Assembly: GCA_903906315.1 (NCBI GenBank)
Contig: CAIVJW010000132.1
Location: forward strand, 163,886-227,885
DNA length: 64,000 nucleotides
Source: an uncultured delta proteobacterium
Lineage (GTDB): Bacteria > Myxococcota_A > Polyangia > Polyangiales > Polyangiaceae
Reading direction: 5' to 3'
Shown: one piece after another, positions 37,831 to 48,733 of the stretch
Layout of the letters: each line of letters starts with the position of its first letter
How positions within the stretch are numbered: position 1 is the stretch's first letter
The notes under the pieces: model-generated
Databases searched by the model: none
Seen by the model: only the letters and a program-made list of their open reading frames with translations
What the model was told of the DNA's origin: nothing
Made by a program: the position numbers and the translations under genes

Positions 37831-40800
37831 TCACTCGACCACGAGGCGGTCCCCGGAGCCGCGACCGAAGGTCTCGGGGGCGTACATTTCCTCGGCTTTC
37901 GGGGGCGGGACGACGAAGGTGCCCGGCGTCGTGGCGCGCGCGACGTAGGTGTAGTCGTAGACGCCGTCCCACACGAGCGAGGCGAAGGCCTCGACGCGCT
38001 CGTCGCGCAGGTTCTGGTGCTCGTACCAGGTGCTGCGCCACCACCACGGGGAGCCCCCGCTCGGGGGGGCGCTCGGGTCCGCGGGGACCGTGCCCGTGAC
38101 CGCGAGCGCGGGGTTCATGGCCTCGAGGCCCGCGGGGAGCGGATCGACGAGCGCGACGTGGTAGCGGCGCGACGGTACGACCATGGTCACGCGGATGCGC
38201 ACCTTCGTGCCGGCCTTCACGCGCCAGGTGCCGTCGGCGTCGCGCTTCACGTCGGCGGGGTCGTCGACGGGCTCGTACTGCCGCGTGACGGTGAAGCCGT
38301 GGTCCGCGGGCGGGGGGCGCAGATCGCTCGGCGCGTAGGACATGCCGACGCGGTAGTAGAGGCGGCCGGGGCCCGTCTTCGAGAGGACCAGGTCCGCGCT
38401 GCCGACCTCGGCCATCGTCGCCATCGGGACGTCGATCTGATGCCGGTCGGCGCTGCGACCCTTGAACGTGTGCTCGCCGGCGTAGCGGTCGCCGAGCCAG
38501 GCGCGCGCGACGAAGTCCGGCGTCGCCTTCTCGTAGGTCGCGAAGTAGCGATCGAGGGCGAGCAGGACGAAGGCGTTCTCCTGGGTGGAGAGCCAGCGAC
38601 CGGCCTTGCGGTGGCCGAGCAGGCCGCTGACGAGCTTGGGGATGAGGTCGCTCTTCTGCTGATCGCCGATGAGGGCGTCGAGCAGGATGCCGTCGGCTCG
38701 ACGGTCGGAGTGCAGCAGGACGTACGACCCGTCGGCGTAGGACGTCGTGAAGTGCGCGGCGCCGGCGGTCTCGCTGACGCGGTTGGCGACGTGCTTGCGG
38801 ACCTCGGCGAGCTCGGCGGTCGCGCTCGGGTCGTCGAGGAGCGTCGGCCAGAGCCAGCCCACGGGCTCGAGGCCGAGCTTGTCGACGCCGCCGGCCTCGG
38901 CGACGAGGCGCTTGGCACGGGCGGGGTCGGCGTCGTCGAGGCGCTTCCGCACGAAGAGCGCGTACGCGATGATCGCGTGGCGCGACTCGGGGCTGTACCA
39001 GCCGGGGATGTGGCTCTCGATCGATCGCAGGTAGCGGAGGGCGCCGTCGAGGGTCTGCTTCGGGACGGCGTAGCCCTTGGTCCTGGCGCGCTCGAGGGCG
39101 TGCGTGACGTGGACGCTCAGGTACGGCCAGGGCTCGCGGTCGGAGCGCCAGAAGTCCCAGCCGCCCGACCAGTGCTGGCGGGATCGGAGCTTCTCGATGT
39201 CGCGCTTCATCGACTCGGCGAGGGCCTCCTTCGACGGCATGTCCTTGCCGTTGAAGGCGGTGAGGACGTCACGCAGCGCAGAGATGGCGAGGACGCGCGA
39301 CGAGAGCTGCTCGTTGCACTCGAACGGGTAGCGGAGGAGGTAGAGCACCGCGTCCGTCAGCGACGAGAGCGCGGTGGACGAGGTCGTGATCTCGAGGCCG
39401 CCGAACTGCGTCACGACGCCGCTGGGCATCTTCACGGGCTGCGCCACGGCGCCCTCGTCGACCGTGCCGTAGGTCGCGAAGGCCTCGGTGGTGGCGGGCG
39501 TCCAGACGGGCAGCTCGACCTGCGCGGCGTCGGCGTACGCGCCGCTGGCGGCGCCGATCTGGAAGCGCGCGGTGCCGGCGCGGACGGTCGCGGCGGGCAG
39601 GCGCACCTCGACGCGATCGTTCGCGGGCACCGAGACGCGGCGGCCGGCGCCTTCGACGAGATCGGCGTTGACGGCGCGCGCGGCGAGGTCGACCTCGATC
39701 GGGGCGTCGGTCTGGTTTTGCAGTACGATCGGAAGATCGAAGCGATCGCCAAAATTGAGGAAGCGGGGCGCGGAGGGGCGCACCATGAGCGGGAGGCGCG
39801 CGGTGACGCTGCCTTCGCCCGACCCGAACTGCTTCTCGCCCGCGACGGCGACGGCCATGACGCGATAGCGCGTGAGGCTGTCCGGTAGCTTGACGGCGAC
39901 CGAGGCGTGCCCGGCGGCGTCCGTGGTGACGGTCGGCGCGAACAGCGCGAGCGGGCCGAAGTCCTGGCGCAGCGCGATGGGCTTGCCGGGCTCGCGGGGC
40001 TTGTCGTCGCGCGATCCGAGGGTCGCCTGGTCCAGCTCGGTGAGCTCGTTGACGATCGGTGAGGCGCTCGCCATCGCGCGGGCCGCGGGGGCCGGCATGG
40101 CGTCGGCCTTCTTCTCGCGCGCGCCGAACCCGCGACCCGAGCCGGCGCCTGCGCCGTGGCCGTTGAACGAGTCCTTCGACTTGCTGGCCTTGGCCCGGAG
40201 GCGCTTGTCCTCGGGGCGCGCGACGAGCACGCGCTCGCGGAGCTCGGCCTCGCGCGTATCGGCGGAGCGGTCGGCGTAGAAGACGGCGAGCGGGTCGGGG
40301 GTCGCGTACCCGGACAGGGCGAGGATGGCCTCGTCGACGACGACGACGGCCGCGGTGCTGCCGGCGACGGGCGCGCCCGAGGCGTCGCGCACGTCGACGT
40401 CGACGGTCGTGCTGCCGCCCGGGTCGAGCTTCGCGTCGCGCGCGCGCGCCGTGACGGCGAGCGATCGTTCGCGCGGCGGGATCTTGATCGTGGTCGACCC
40501 CTGGGCGAACGCGGGGCGCCTCGGCAGCGAGGGGTCCGCGACGCCGCGCGCGGTGTCGCGCGGCACCGCGCCGACGATCGCGACGTGCGCGGTCGCGTTG
40601 GGCAGCCACGCCGGGTCGACGCGCACGGTGACGGGCTGCGTGGTCGAGGTCAGCTGGAAGCGCGAGGTCAAGACGAGGCCTTGGCGGCGGATGGTGAGCA
40701 GCCCCTCGGCGGGCGCGAAGGGCGCGACGACGAGCAGCTCGGCGACCTCGCCCGGGGCGTACGAGGCCTTCGACGGGATGAGCTCGATCTTGCCGCGGTC

Positions 40801-43800
40801 GAGCGTGTCGTCGCCGCGCGCGCGATCGCCGAGGACCCAGAAGTGGGTTTCGGTCTGGCTCTTGCGGTCGAAGCGGTCGGTGACGACGGCGGTGAGGCGG
40901 TAGCGGCCGCCCTCCCTCGTCGCGAGCGCGCAGGGCGTCGCTTCGGCGCCGGAGGTGAGGTCGCACGTCGACAGGTCGGACTCGACCTCGACCGCCTCGC
41001 CGGCCTCGTAGGTCCAGTCGATGCGGGCGCTCCGCACCTTCACGGGGCGGCCTGCGATGGCCTTTCCGTCGAGGTCGGCGACGAGCACGTCCACGGCGAA
41101 GGGCTCACCGGCCTTCACGAACGTGCGCGCTTGCCGGACGCCGACGTAGACCTCGGCGGGGTGGACGAGCAGCTGCGTGGCGCCGGACCAGGCCTGGCGG
41201 TTCACGTCGGTGACCGTGCCCTCGAAGCGCAGCCCCATCGGGTACGCGGGATCGAGGGCGTCGAAGTCGACGCGGACGCGGTGCTCGCCGGATGGCCCGG
41301 TGCGGCCGGGGAACGTCTCCGGGGCGCCGGACGCCTTCGCGCCGCGCTTCGTGCCGCGGGATCGCCACCACCAGTCCTCGGCCTTGCCGAAGGCGTAGTC
41401 GGCGCGGTTGGGCGGGACGAAGCGCGCGTCCGAGCGGAAGACCGTCCAGCCGACCTCGGCGTTCGGGAGGCCGCCGCCGGCGAAGTAGCTCGCGGTCACG
41501 GTGACGTTCGTGTGGCCGCCGACGAAGAACGGGCCCTCGCCGGGGCGTGCGTTCACCTCGAACTCGGGGCGGCGGAACTCCTGCACGTCGAATTGGTGCG
41601 TGTGGCTTGGGCCGTTGACGTGGAGCCCCTCGGCGGTCAGGTGCACCGCGGCCTGGCCGAGGTTCGGCGTGGCGGGGAGCTTCAGGGAGAGATCGAAGCC
41701 GCCGGAGGCGTCGATCGTGCCCGAACCCTTGGCGATCTCGACGCCGCGCGCGTCGTTTGCGACGTACGCGACGCGCGTGCCCGCGACGTCGGGGACCGCG
41801 GCGACGTCGCCGCCCTTGGCCATGCCGAGCTTGCGGATCCAGCCCTTGATGCGGACCTCCTCGCCCGGCTTGTACGTGTGGCGGTCGTCGAAGACGAGCC
41901 AGCGCGCCTCGTCCGACGGGGTGTAGCGGGCGGATCCGGAGGCGTCGGGCAGCAGCGCCAGGTCCTTGCCGCGACGAGCGGCGAGGTAGGGCGTGCCGAC
42001 GGGGAGCAGGTCGACGCGCGCGAGGCCGGTCGCGTCCGTGGTGCCGGCTGCGGCGCCTCGCCCGAGGAACACGTCGACTCCGCCGAGCGGCGCGCCGGTC
42101 GCGAGGTCGGTGCACCACGCGGTCAGCGACTCGCTGTCGGTCACGACCTGGAGGCCGAGGTTCGTCACCTGCACCCACGTGCGGACCCACTGGCGGTCCC
42201 AGCGGCCCTTCGGGCGCTTGCCGGGCGGCTCGACGACGACGAGCACCTGGCCGACGCCGTCGGTGAGCGCGGCCGTGAGGTCGATCGGCGTGGTCACGAG
42301 CTGGTCGGCGATCTTGCTGGGCGCGACCTTGCGGCTCACGACCAGGCGCCCCGGCGGGTCGCTCGGCTTGTCGTCGTAGTCCCAGTCGCGGCGCCAGCGC
42401 TGATAGGCGGCCCAGTCGTCCGGGCCGACGGCGTAGAGGTGCACGTCGAGCGCGGGGCGGTTGACGCTGAAGACGGGCAGCACGGGGCCGCTCGCCGGGT
42501 CGAGCACGGACATGTCGCGCTCCTCGGCGAAGAGGAACGGCTCGGCCGGGGCGACGGTGATCTCGCCGGTGGCGACCTTGCCCATCGTCTGGCCGAACGT
42601 GTCGCCGATCGCGCCGTCGACCGAGACCGTGTACTTCGCCTTGCCCTTCGATCGCGGGCGGATCGTGATCGCGTTGCCGGTCGCGTCGACGCGGTACGAC
42701 TCGGGCTCGGGGCTGATCTTCACCCACGCGGGGTCGAAGCGCCGCGTGTCGATCGGGTTCGTGAACGCGAGCGTCCAGGGCTCGTCCGGCGCGCACTCGC
42801 CCCACCCGCAGCTGGTCCGGGCGAGGCTCATCGGGTGGTAGGTGTAGAACGTCGCGTGCTGCTCGCGCGTGGTGCGGCGTGGGCCCTCGGCCGAGGGCGT
42901 GCCGTCGGGGAAGCGGATCACGAACGAGGTCGCCGAGGGGAGCTTGTCCTTCGCCTTGAACGCGAGCCACCGGCCCGCCTGCGCCTTGCCGCTGAGCAGG
43001 CGCACCGCGGCGTCCGAGGCGATCTCGTCCTCGGTGGCCAGGCGCACCGGGAGCGGCTTTCCGCCGGCCTCGAGCCGGAGGGTCTCGATCACGGTGCCGG
43101 CGTCGATCGCCTGATCGAACTCCGCGTACATCACGGGGTCGAGGCGCTGGGGCCCGTGGCTCGGGACGGCGGTCTTCAGCGTGGGCGGCGGGGTCGTGAA
43201 GGTCCACTTCTCCGCGTGGGCGATCGTCTGTCCTCCCGCGGCGCGCGTGCCGGCGGGCACCTCGACCGTGTACTCGGTGGCCATCGGGAAGCGTTTGTCC
43301 GGGTCGAACACGACGGTCTGCGCGCCGACCCAGCGCCACTTGCCGGGGGGCGTCGGCGTGAGGACGACGGGCGGAGGGGTGCGCGCGAGTTCGTCGTGTG
43401 AGGTGATCGCGACCATGGGCTGCGAGAAGGACACGGTGAGCGCGGGCGCGAGATCGACGGTGCCCACCGGCTGCTTGCGCGTCACCGTGAGCGGCGCGCT
43501 CGGCGGGGCCGACGGGGTGGGCGGCGGGCCGCCGGCGTCGGGCGGCGGGAACGCGGAGACGGTCGTCGCGCCGGCGCGTGGGGCGGGCTTCGACCGATCG
43601 CGGAGCGCGAAATCCTTGGCGTCCGAAGGGTCTTCCTTCATCGGCGGGAGCCGCTCGAGGACGCGCTTCACGTCGGCGTCCGACAGCCGGGCGGCGCGCG
43701 TCGGCGCCGGACGCCGGTCGTCGCGCGCGTCGGCGTCGCTCAGGCGGAAGCCGAGCCCGGTCTTGGAAAGCGTCCAGACGACGGGTTCCTCCTTCGGGGC

Positions 43801-43902
43801 GGTCGCGGGCGGCGCAGGCGGCGCCGCGACCGGGGTCAGCGCCGGGCACCCGAGCGCGCTGGAGACGACGACGACGACGAGCAGGCTTCGAGCTCGGAAC
43901 AT
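37831..43902 (-). CDS. Alpha-2-macroglobulin family lipoprotein with intact thioester
   Basis: The product has 2023 residues. ATG 43902 (MFRARSLLVVVVVSSALGC) is preferred over 43956 because GAGGTG lies just upstream and it yields a proper lipobox ALGC. After a Pro-rich linker come Ig-like domains (Big_5-like, residues about 110-350), MG domains and the bait region. The thioester motif CNEQ is at about residue 1528 in RYPFECNEQLSSR, within a helical domain rich in Trp/Tyr, then a receptor-binding-like C-terminus. Bacterial macroglobulins trap proteases in the periplasm by covalent reaction of the thioester. The usual partner, penicillin-binding protein 1C, is not nearby. Confidence 0.93.
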   Translation of the reverse strand: MFRARSLLVVVVVSSALGCPALTPVAAPPAPPATAPKEEPVVWTLSKTGLGFRLSDADARDDRRPAPTRAARLSDADVKRVLERLPPMKEDPSDAKDFALRDRSKPAPRAGATTVSAFPPPDAGGPPPTPSAPPSAPLTVTRKQPVGTVDLAPALTVSFSQPMVAITSHDELARTPPPVVLTPTPPGKWRWVGAQTVVFDPDKRFPMATEYTVEVPAGTRAAGGQTIAHAEKWTFTTPPPTLKTAVPSHGPQRLDPVMYAEFDQAIDAGTVIETLRLEAGGKPLPVRLATEDEIASDAAVRLLSGKAQAGRWLAFKAKDKLPSATSFVIRFPDGTPSAEGPRRTTREQHATFYTYHPMSLARTSCGWGECAPDEPWTLAFTNPIDTRRFDPAWVKISPEPESYRVDATGNAITIRPRSKGKAKYTVSVDGAIGDTFGQTMGKVATGEITVAPAEPFLFAEERDMSVLDPASGPVLPVFSVNRPALDVHLYAVGPDDWAAYQRWRRDWDYDDKPSDPPGRLVVSRKVAPSKIADQLVTTPIDLTAALTDGVGQVLVVVEPPGKRPKGRWDRQWVRTWVQVTNLGLQVVTDSESLTAWCTDLATGAPLGGVDVFLGRGAAAGTTDATGLARVDLLPVGTPYLAARRGKDLALLPDASGSARYTPSDEARWLVFDDRHTYKPGEEVRIKGWIRKLGMAKGGDVAAVPDVAGTRVAYVANDARGVEIAKGSGTIDASGGFDLSLKLPATPNLGQAAVHLTAEGLHVNGPSHTHQFDVQEFRRPEFEVNARPGEGPFFVGGHTNVTVTASYFAGGGLPNAEVGWTVFRSDARFVPPNRADYAFGKAEDWWWRSRGTKRGAKASGAPETFPGRTGPSGEHRVRVDFDALDPAYPMGLRFEGTVTDVNRQAWSGATQLLVHPAEVYVGVRQARTFVKAGEPFAVDVLVADLDGKAIAGRPVKVRSARIDWTYEAGEAVEVESDLSTCDLTSGAEATPCALATREGGRYRLTAVVTDRFDRKSQTETHFWVLGDRARGDDTLDRGKIELIPSKASYAPGEVAELLVVAPFAPAEGLLTIRRQGLVLTSRFQLTSTTQPVTVRVDPAWLPNATAHVAIVGAVPRDTARGVADPSLPRRPAFAQGSTTIKIPPRERSLAVTARARDAKLDPGGSTTVDVDVRDASGAPVAGSTAAVVVVDEAILALSGYATPDPLAVFYADRSADTREAELRERVLVARPEDKRLRAKASKSKDSFNGHGAGAGSGRGFGAREKKADAMPAPAARAMASASPIVNELTELDQATLGSRDDKPREPGKPIALRQDFGPLALFAPTVTTDAAGHASVAVKLPDSLTRYRVMAVAVAGEKQFGSGEGSVTARLPLMVRPSAPRFLNFGDRFDLPIVLQNQTDAPIEVDLAARAVNADLVEGAGRRVSVPANDRVEVRLPAATVRAGTARFQIGAASGAYADAAQVELPVWTPATTEAFATYGTVDEGAVAQPVKMPSGVVTQFGGLEITTSSTALSSLTDAVLYLLRYPFECNEQLSSRVLAISALRDVLTAFNGKDMPSKEALAESMKRDIEKLRSRQHWSGGWDFWRSDREPWPYLSVHVTHALERARTKGYAVPKQTLDGALRYLRSIESHIPGWYSPESRHAIIAYALFVRKRLDDADPARAKRLVAEAGGVDKLGLEPVGWLWPTLLDDPSATAELAEVRKHVANRVSETAGAAHFTTSYADGSYVLLHSDRRADGILLDALIGDQQKSDLIPKLVSGLLGHRKAGRWLSTQENAFVLLALDRYFATYEKATPDFVARAWLGDRYAGEHTFKGRSADRHQIDVPMATMAEVGSADLVLSKTGPGRLYYRVGMSYAPSDLRPPPADHGFTVTRQYEPVDDPADVKRDADGTWRVKAGTKVRIRVTMVVPSRRYHVALVDPLPAGLEAMNPALAVTGTVPADPSAPPSGGSPWWWRSTWYEHQNLRDERVEAFASLVWDGVYDYTYVARATTPGTFVVPPPKAEEMYAPETFGRGSGDRLVVE

Positions 43903-44035
43903 GCGGACACCTCGAGCGGCCACGATAGGACTCCGGCCGCGGTCCCGGGAGGACAAACGCGGATCGCGAAGCCGACGTGCGATCGGCGCGTGAGGCGCGA
44001 CGCCCCTGCCCCGCTGCCCTGGCCGATCGGGCGCG

Positions 44036-44395
44036 CTACGACAGCGTCGGGTCGTCGAGATCCAGGTAGTCGCCGGTCGCGCAGTCGAGTGCCGCCCAGC
44101 CGTTGACCCGGCAGAGGTGCGCGACGATCGACGTGGCGGCGCGCGAGCCGCGCGTCCGGACGACGAAGCCGTCGACCATGCCCGTCGCGGCGACGCCGAT
44201 CTCGACCGCGTAGTCGCCCGCCTCGATCACGCCCCGGTCGGACGCGGACCAGTCGACCTCGGCGAGGGCGAGGTCGATCGAGCAACGGACCCAGTCGCCG
44301 TTGCCCATGCGGCGCGGTCCGTCGCCTTTCGCCCAGGATGCGAGGCAGGGGGGCGTGTGACCGTCGAAGCTCACGATGACGTACTCGTTCGTCAC
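44036..44395 (-). CDS. Small protein of unknown function
   Basis: 119 residues, GTG start at 44395 (VTNEYVIVSFDGHTPPC). No signal peptide or membrane helix. The composition is balanced, with beta-prone stretches and three Cys, and the C-terminal part reads VNGWAALDCATGDYLDLDD. Similar wording, INGWGVLAG, occurs in the C-terminal domain of the upstream sulfatase, which may reflect a shared small fold or chance. It lies 43 bases after that gene and 134 bases before the macroglobulin gene, all on one strand. I do not recognise the family. Confidence 0.6.
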   Translation of the reverse strand: MTNEYVIVSFDGHTPPCLASWAKGDGPRRMGNGDWVRCSIDLALAEVDWSASDRGVIEAGDYAVEIGVAATGMVDGFVVRTRGSRAATSIVAHLCRVNGWAALDCATGDYLDLDDPTLS

Positions 44396-44438
44396 GCGCG
44401 CACAGGATGGATCGGATGCGGCCGCCGCGCCCGTCGTT

Positions 44439-46232
44439 CTACAGGTTCGGATCGTTGTTCGGGCGCGTGGGGAACGCCGATCGCGACACGTCGACGAGGT
44501 CGGCGCAGGCCTCGAGCGGCACCTCGTGCTCGCCGCCCGGCAGCGAGAGGCACTTCCAGCCGGCGTCCCAGGGCTGCGCGGTCAGCTTGCGGTCGCCGGC
44601 CAGCACGCCCCAGCCGTTGATCGGGCAGGCCCACATGGCGCTGCAGTTCGTCAGGGGCAGCGCCGCGGGCGCGGGGCGTGGGCGCAGGAGGCTGCGGCCG
44701 GGCATGCGGCGGCGCGCCCCGACGAGCTCGATGCGGTCGAGGACGCCGACGACGTCGAGCAGCGTCGGAACGAGGTCGAGGTGGGTCAGGAACTCGGGCG
44801 AGGCGGCGGCGACGGCGCGCGCCTCGTCGTCGGTGAGCGCGCCGTTGCCGCTCGCGACGAGGCCGGGCACGTGGATCTGCTCGTCGTAGAGATTCTGCCC
44901 GTGGTGGATGGCCTTGTGCTCGCCGAAGGCTTCGCCGTGGTCGCTCGTCAGGACGACGACCCAAGGCGCGCCGCGCTGCGCGTCGAGGAACGCCCGCAGG
45001 CAGCGCGCGATGCTGCGGTCCTGCTCGACGATCGCGTTCTGGTAGGCGCGGTGGACGGAGTCGAGGCCCGACCAGGTGACGTGGCGCTGGAACGGGGTGA
45101 AGGTCGCGGCGGCGTCGTCGAAGAAGTACGGCGCGTGCGTGCCGGAGAAGTGCGCCATGACGAAGTACGGGGGCGCGAGCTGCGGGAGGCGCGCGCCGCA
45201 CTCGTCGGCGAGGCGGCGATCGAGGCCATGGTCGATCGCGTCCTCCACGTCGTCGATGGGGTGGCCCATCATCGTGTCGGCGGAGACGTAGGAGTCGACG
45301 GCCCGATCGACGTCGGTGCGCTCGAAGATCGTGCCCGAGTGGGCCGACCAGTAGTGCGTCGAGAGGTGCGCTTCGCCGGCGCGCGTGGCGCCGAGCAGGT
45401 CGAACAGATCGGGCGCCTCGAGGATCGGATCGCGGCTGCCGAGCTGGAGGAGGCCGGTGAGCAGCACGGACAGCGAGATCGCGGTGTAGCTCGACGCGGC
45501 GCGCAGCTCGTGGAGCGCCACGCGGTGGGGGAGCAGCGCGGCCACCTCGGGCGCGAGGAGGCACGGCTCGCCGGGGTCGCCGCAGTAGTCGCTTGCGCGC
45601 ACGCTCTCGGTGAGGAGCAGCAGCACGTTGGGGACGCGCGCGCGTCGCGAGGGCATCGGCGCGAGCGTGGGGCGGCCGACGTGAGGCGGCGGGTCGCGGG
45701 TGAGCGCGAGCGAGACGGCGGCGTGGGCGACGCGGGTCTCCGTGGTGCCGAGCGCGGCGGGGCCCCCGAGGAAGAGGCCGATCGCGAGCGCCGCGGCGGC
45801 GACGAGGCGGGGCGCGCGGCCGGGGTGCGCGGGGCCGATCCGCGCGAGCCACGCGGCCTCGATCGCGCCGACGGCGATCACGAGCCCCGCGAGCATCGGG
45901 AGCGCGGGCAGGATCATCGCGCGCACGTCGGGCCAGGCGCGGCGCGCCGCGAGCGCGACCTGGTCGTCGATCGGCGCGTGGAAGTACCGGAAGAACGCCG
46001 CCTGAGCGACGATCGACAGCGCGAGCAGCGCCGCGACCGCGTAGCGCAGCGCGCGGCTTTCGCGGAGGGACGCGGCGAGGTGCAGCGCGGCGGCGCTCGC
46101 CACGAGGTGCAGCACGGCGCGCGGGTGGCCGGCGTAGAAGCCCGGCCCACGCAGGGCGACGTCGAGCAACGCGAGCTGCAGACAGAAGAGGGCGTGCATG
46201 GGCGCGCTGGAGGCGACCGGGGTCGATATCAC
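44439..46232 (-). CDS. Membrane-anchored sulfatase / phosphoethanolamine-transferase-like enzyme
   Basis: 597 residues. Residues 1-180 carry four to five helices; the rest is a periplasmic alkaline-phosphatase-superfamily domain. Metal and nucleophile motifs are VLLLLTESVRASDY (Ser in the position of the usual Thr) and TSDHGEAFGEH, with AHFSGTHAPYF between them. This fits lipopolysaccharide or lipoteichoic-type head-group transferases better than secreted sulfatases, which carry CxPxR, absent here. Substrate unknown. Start is uncertain between GTG 46232 and ATG 46199; neither has a clear ribosome site. It follows the dehydrogenase gene by 45 bases on the same strand. Confidence 0.87.
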   Translation of the reverse strand: MISTPVASSAPMHALFCLQLALLDVALRGPGFYAGHPRAVLHLVASAAALHLAASLRESRALRYAVAALLALSIVAQAAFFRYFHAPIDDQVALAARRAWPDVRAMILPALPMLAGLVIAVGAIEAAWLARIGPAHPGRAPRLVAAAALAIGLFLGGPAALGTTETRVAHAAVSLALTRDPPPHVGRPTLAPMPSRRARVPNVLLLLTESVRASDYCGDPGEPCLLAPEVAALLPHRVALHELRAASSYTAISLSVLLTGLLQLGSRDPILEAPDLFDLLGATRAGEAHLSTHYWSAHSGTIFERTDVDRAVDSYVSADTMMGHPIDDVEDAIDHGLDRRLADECGARLPQLAPPYFVMAHFSGTHAPYFFDDAAATFTPFQRHVTWSGLDSVHRAYQNAIVEQDRSIARCLRAFLDAQRGAPWVVVLTSDHGEAFGEHKAIHHGQNLYDEQIHVPGLVASGNGALTDDEARAVAAASPEFLTHLDLVPTLLDVVGVLDRIELVGARRRMPGRSLLRPRPAPAALPLTNCSAMWACPINGWGVLAGDRKLTAQPWDAGWKCLSLPGGEHEVPLEACADLVDVSRSAFPTRPNNDPNL

Positions 46233-46277
46233 GGAGCGGCTCGCGAGGCCCGCCCGCTGCGGCCGACCCGCAGCGGA

Positions 46278-47138
46278 TCAGGCCTTGCGCGGGACGGCGT
46301 CGATCGCGAGCACGCCGAGGTCGTCGGCCGCGAGGCCGCGCGCGACCAGCGCGTCCATGCGGGCGGCGATCGCGGGCAGCACGGTGAGGTCGGTGTCGCC
46401 GGCGGCCTCGATCATCAGGCGCACGTCCTTGCGGGCCATCGACAGCTCGAAGCTCGGCGCGTAGTCCCCGCGCGCCATCGCCGATCCGCGGTACTGCACG
46501 ACGGCGCCGGCGTTGAAGTGCGAGAACAGCGCGTGCGCCTCGGTCGGGGCGATGGCGAGCGATCCGGCCATCGCGAAGACGTCCGCGAGGGCCGCCGTCT
46601 GCGCGACGATCAGCGCGTTGCCGAAGAGCTTGTACGCGGCGGCGAGGTCGGGTCGTGCACCGACGTACCAGACCTCCCCGGTCATCCGCGCGAGCGCGGG
46701 GCGAGCGCGCTCGAAGATCGCCTGCGCGCCCGCGCAGAGCATCAGGCCCTTCTGCTCGCGCGCCATCTTCGGTGACATGAACACCGGCGCGTGCAGGAAG
46801 GCCACGCCCTTCGCGGTGAGCTCGGCGGCCCGGCGGGCGGTGCCTGCGGGCGCGGCGGTGGTGTGGTCGATCACGATCACGTCGGGTGCCAGCGAGCCGA
46901 GGCAGGCCTCGATCACGGCGTCCACGGCGGCGTCGTCCGAGAGCGAGAGGTGCACGCGATCGGCGCCGGTCACCGCCTCGGCCGCCGTCGCGAACGCGGC
47001 CGCGCCGTGCGCGCGGGCGAGCCGATCGGCCTTCGCCGCGGTGCGGTTCCACAGCCGCGCGTCCTCGCCGCGCCGCCGCGCCGCCTCGACCAGGCCCGCA
47101 CCGATCAACCCCGTGCCCAGGAACGCGACGCTCGCCAT
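46278..47138 (-). CDS. 3-hydroxyisobutyrate dehydrogenase-like NAD(P)-binding enzyme
   Basis: 286-residue member of the beta-hydroxyacid dehydrogenase family. N-terminal Rossmann motif FLGTGLIGAGLVEAARRRG binds NAD(P); the substrate loop DHTTAAPAGT stands where the family has DxST.SP.x; the catalytic Lys is in AAYKLFGNAL. The Rossmann loop sequence LWNRTAAKADRL (Arg after Asn) suggests NADP preference, as in the glyoxylate/succinic semialdehyde reductase branch. ATG 47138 gives the correct length; the frame is open to 47561 only opposite the regulator gene. The natural substrate cannot be told from sequence. Confidence 0.9.
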   Translation of the reverse strand: MASVAFLGTGLIGAGLVEAARRRGEDARLWNRTAAKADRLARAHGAAAFATAAEAVTGADRVHLSLSDDAAVDAVIEACLGSLAPDVIVIDHTTAAPAGTARRAAELTAKGVAFLHAPVFMSPKMAREQKGLMLCAGAQAIFERARPALARMTGEVWYVGARPDLAAAYKLFGNALIVAQTAALADVFAMAGSLAIAPTEAHALFSHFNAGAVVQYRGSAMARGDYAPSFELSMARKDVRLMIEAAGDTDLTVLPAIAARMDALVARGLAADDLGVLAIDAVPRKA

Positions 47139-47268
47139 CCCGCGCGTCTTGCGCGGAGCCGCCCCTGCTGCAAGCGAATTGGCCGGGGCTTTCCGCCATG
47201 GCGTGCCGCCGCCCACAAGCGGCGTGCGGTCCGGCGAGTTACCGTCTACTTTCGAGCGTCGGAGGCCG

Positions 47269-48720
<1,452 letters not shown>

Positions 48721-48733
48721 CCCGAGGTCGCCC

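Noticed and set aside
40156..43401. 1081-residue plus-strand open frame opposite the macroglobulin gene
   Set aside because: Antisense shadow with Arg/Gly/Val/Glu-biased composition and no domain; the minus-strand gene has an intact thioester motif and lipobox.
46513..47268. In-frame upstream extension of the NtrC-type regulator
   Set aside because: It lies antisense to the dehydrogenase gene; the ATG at 47269 with GGAGG gives the normal family length.
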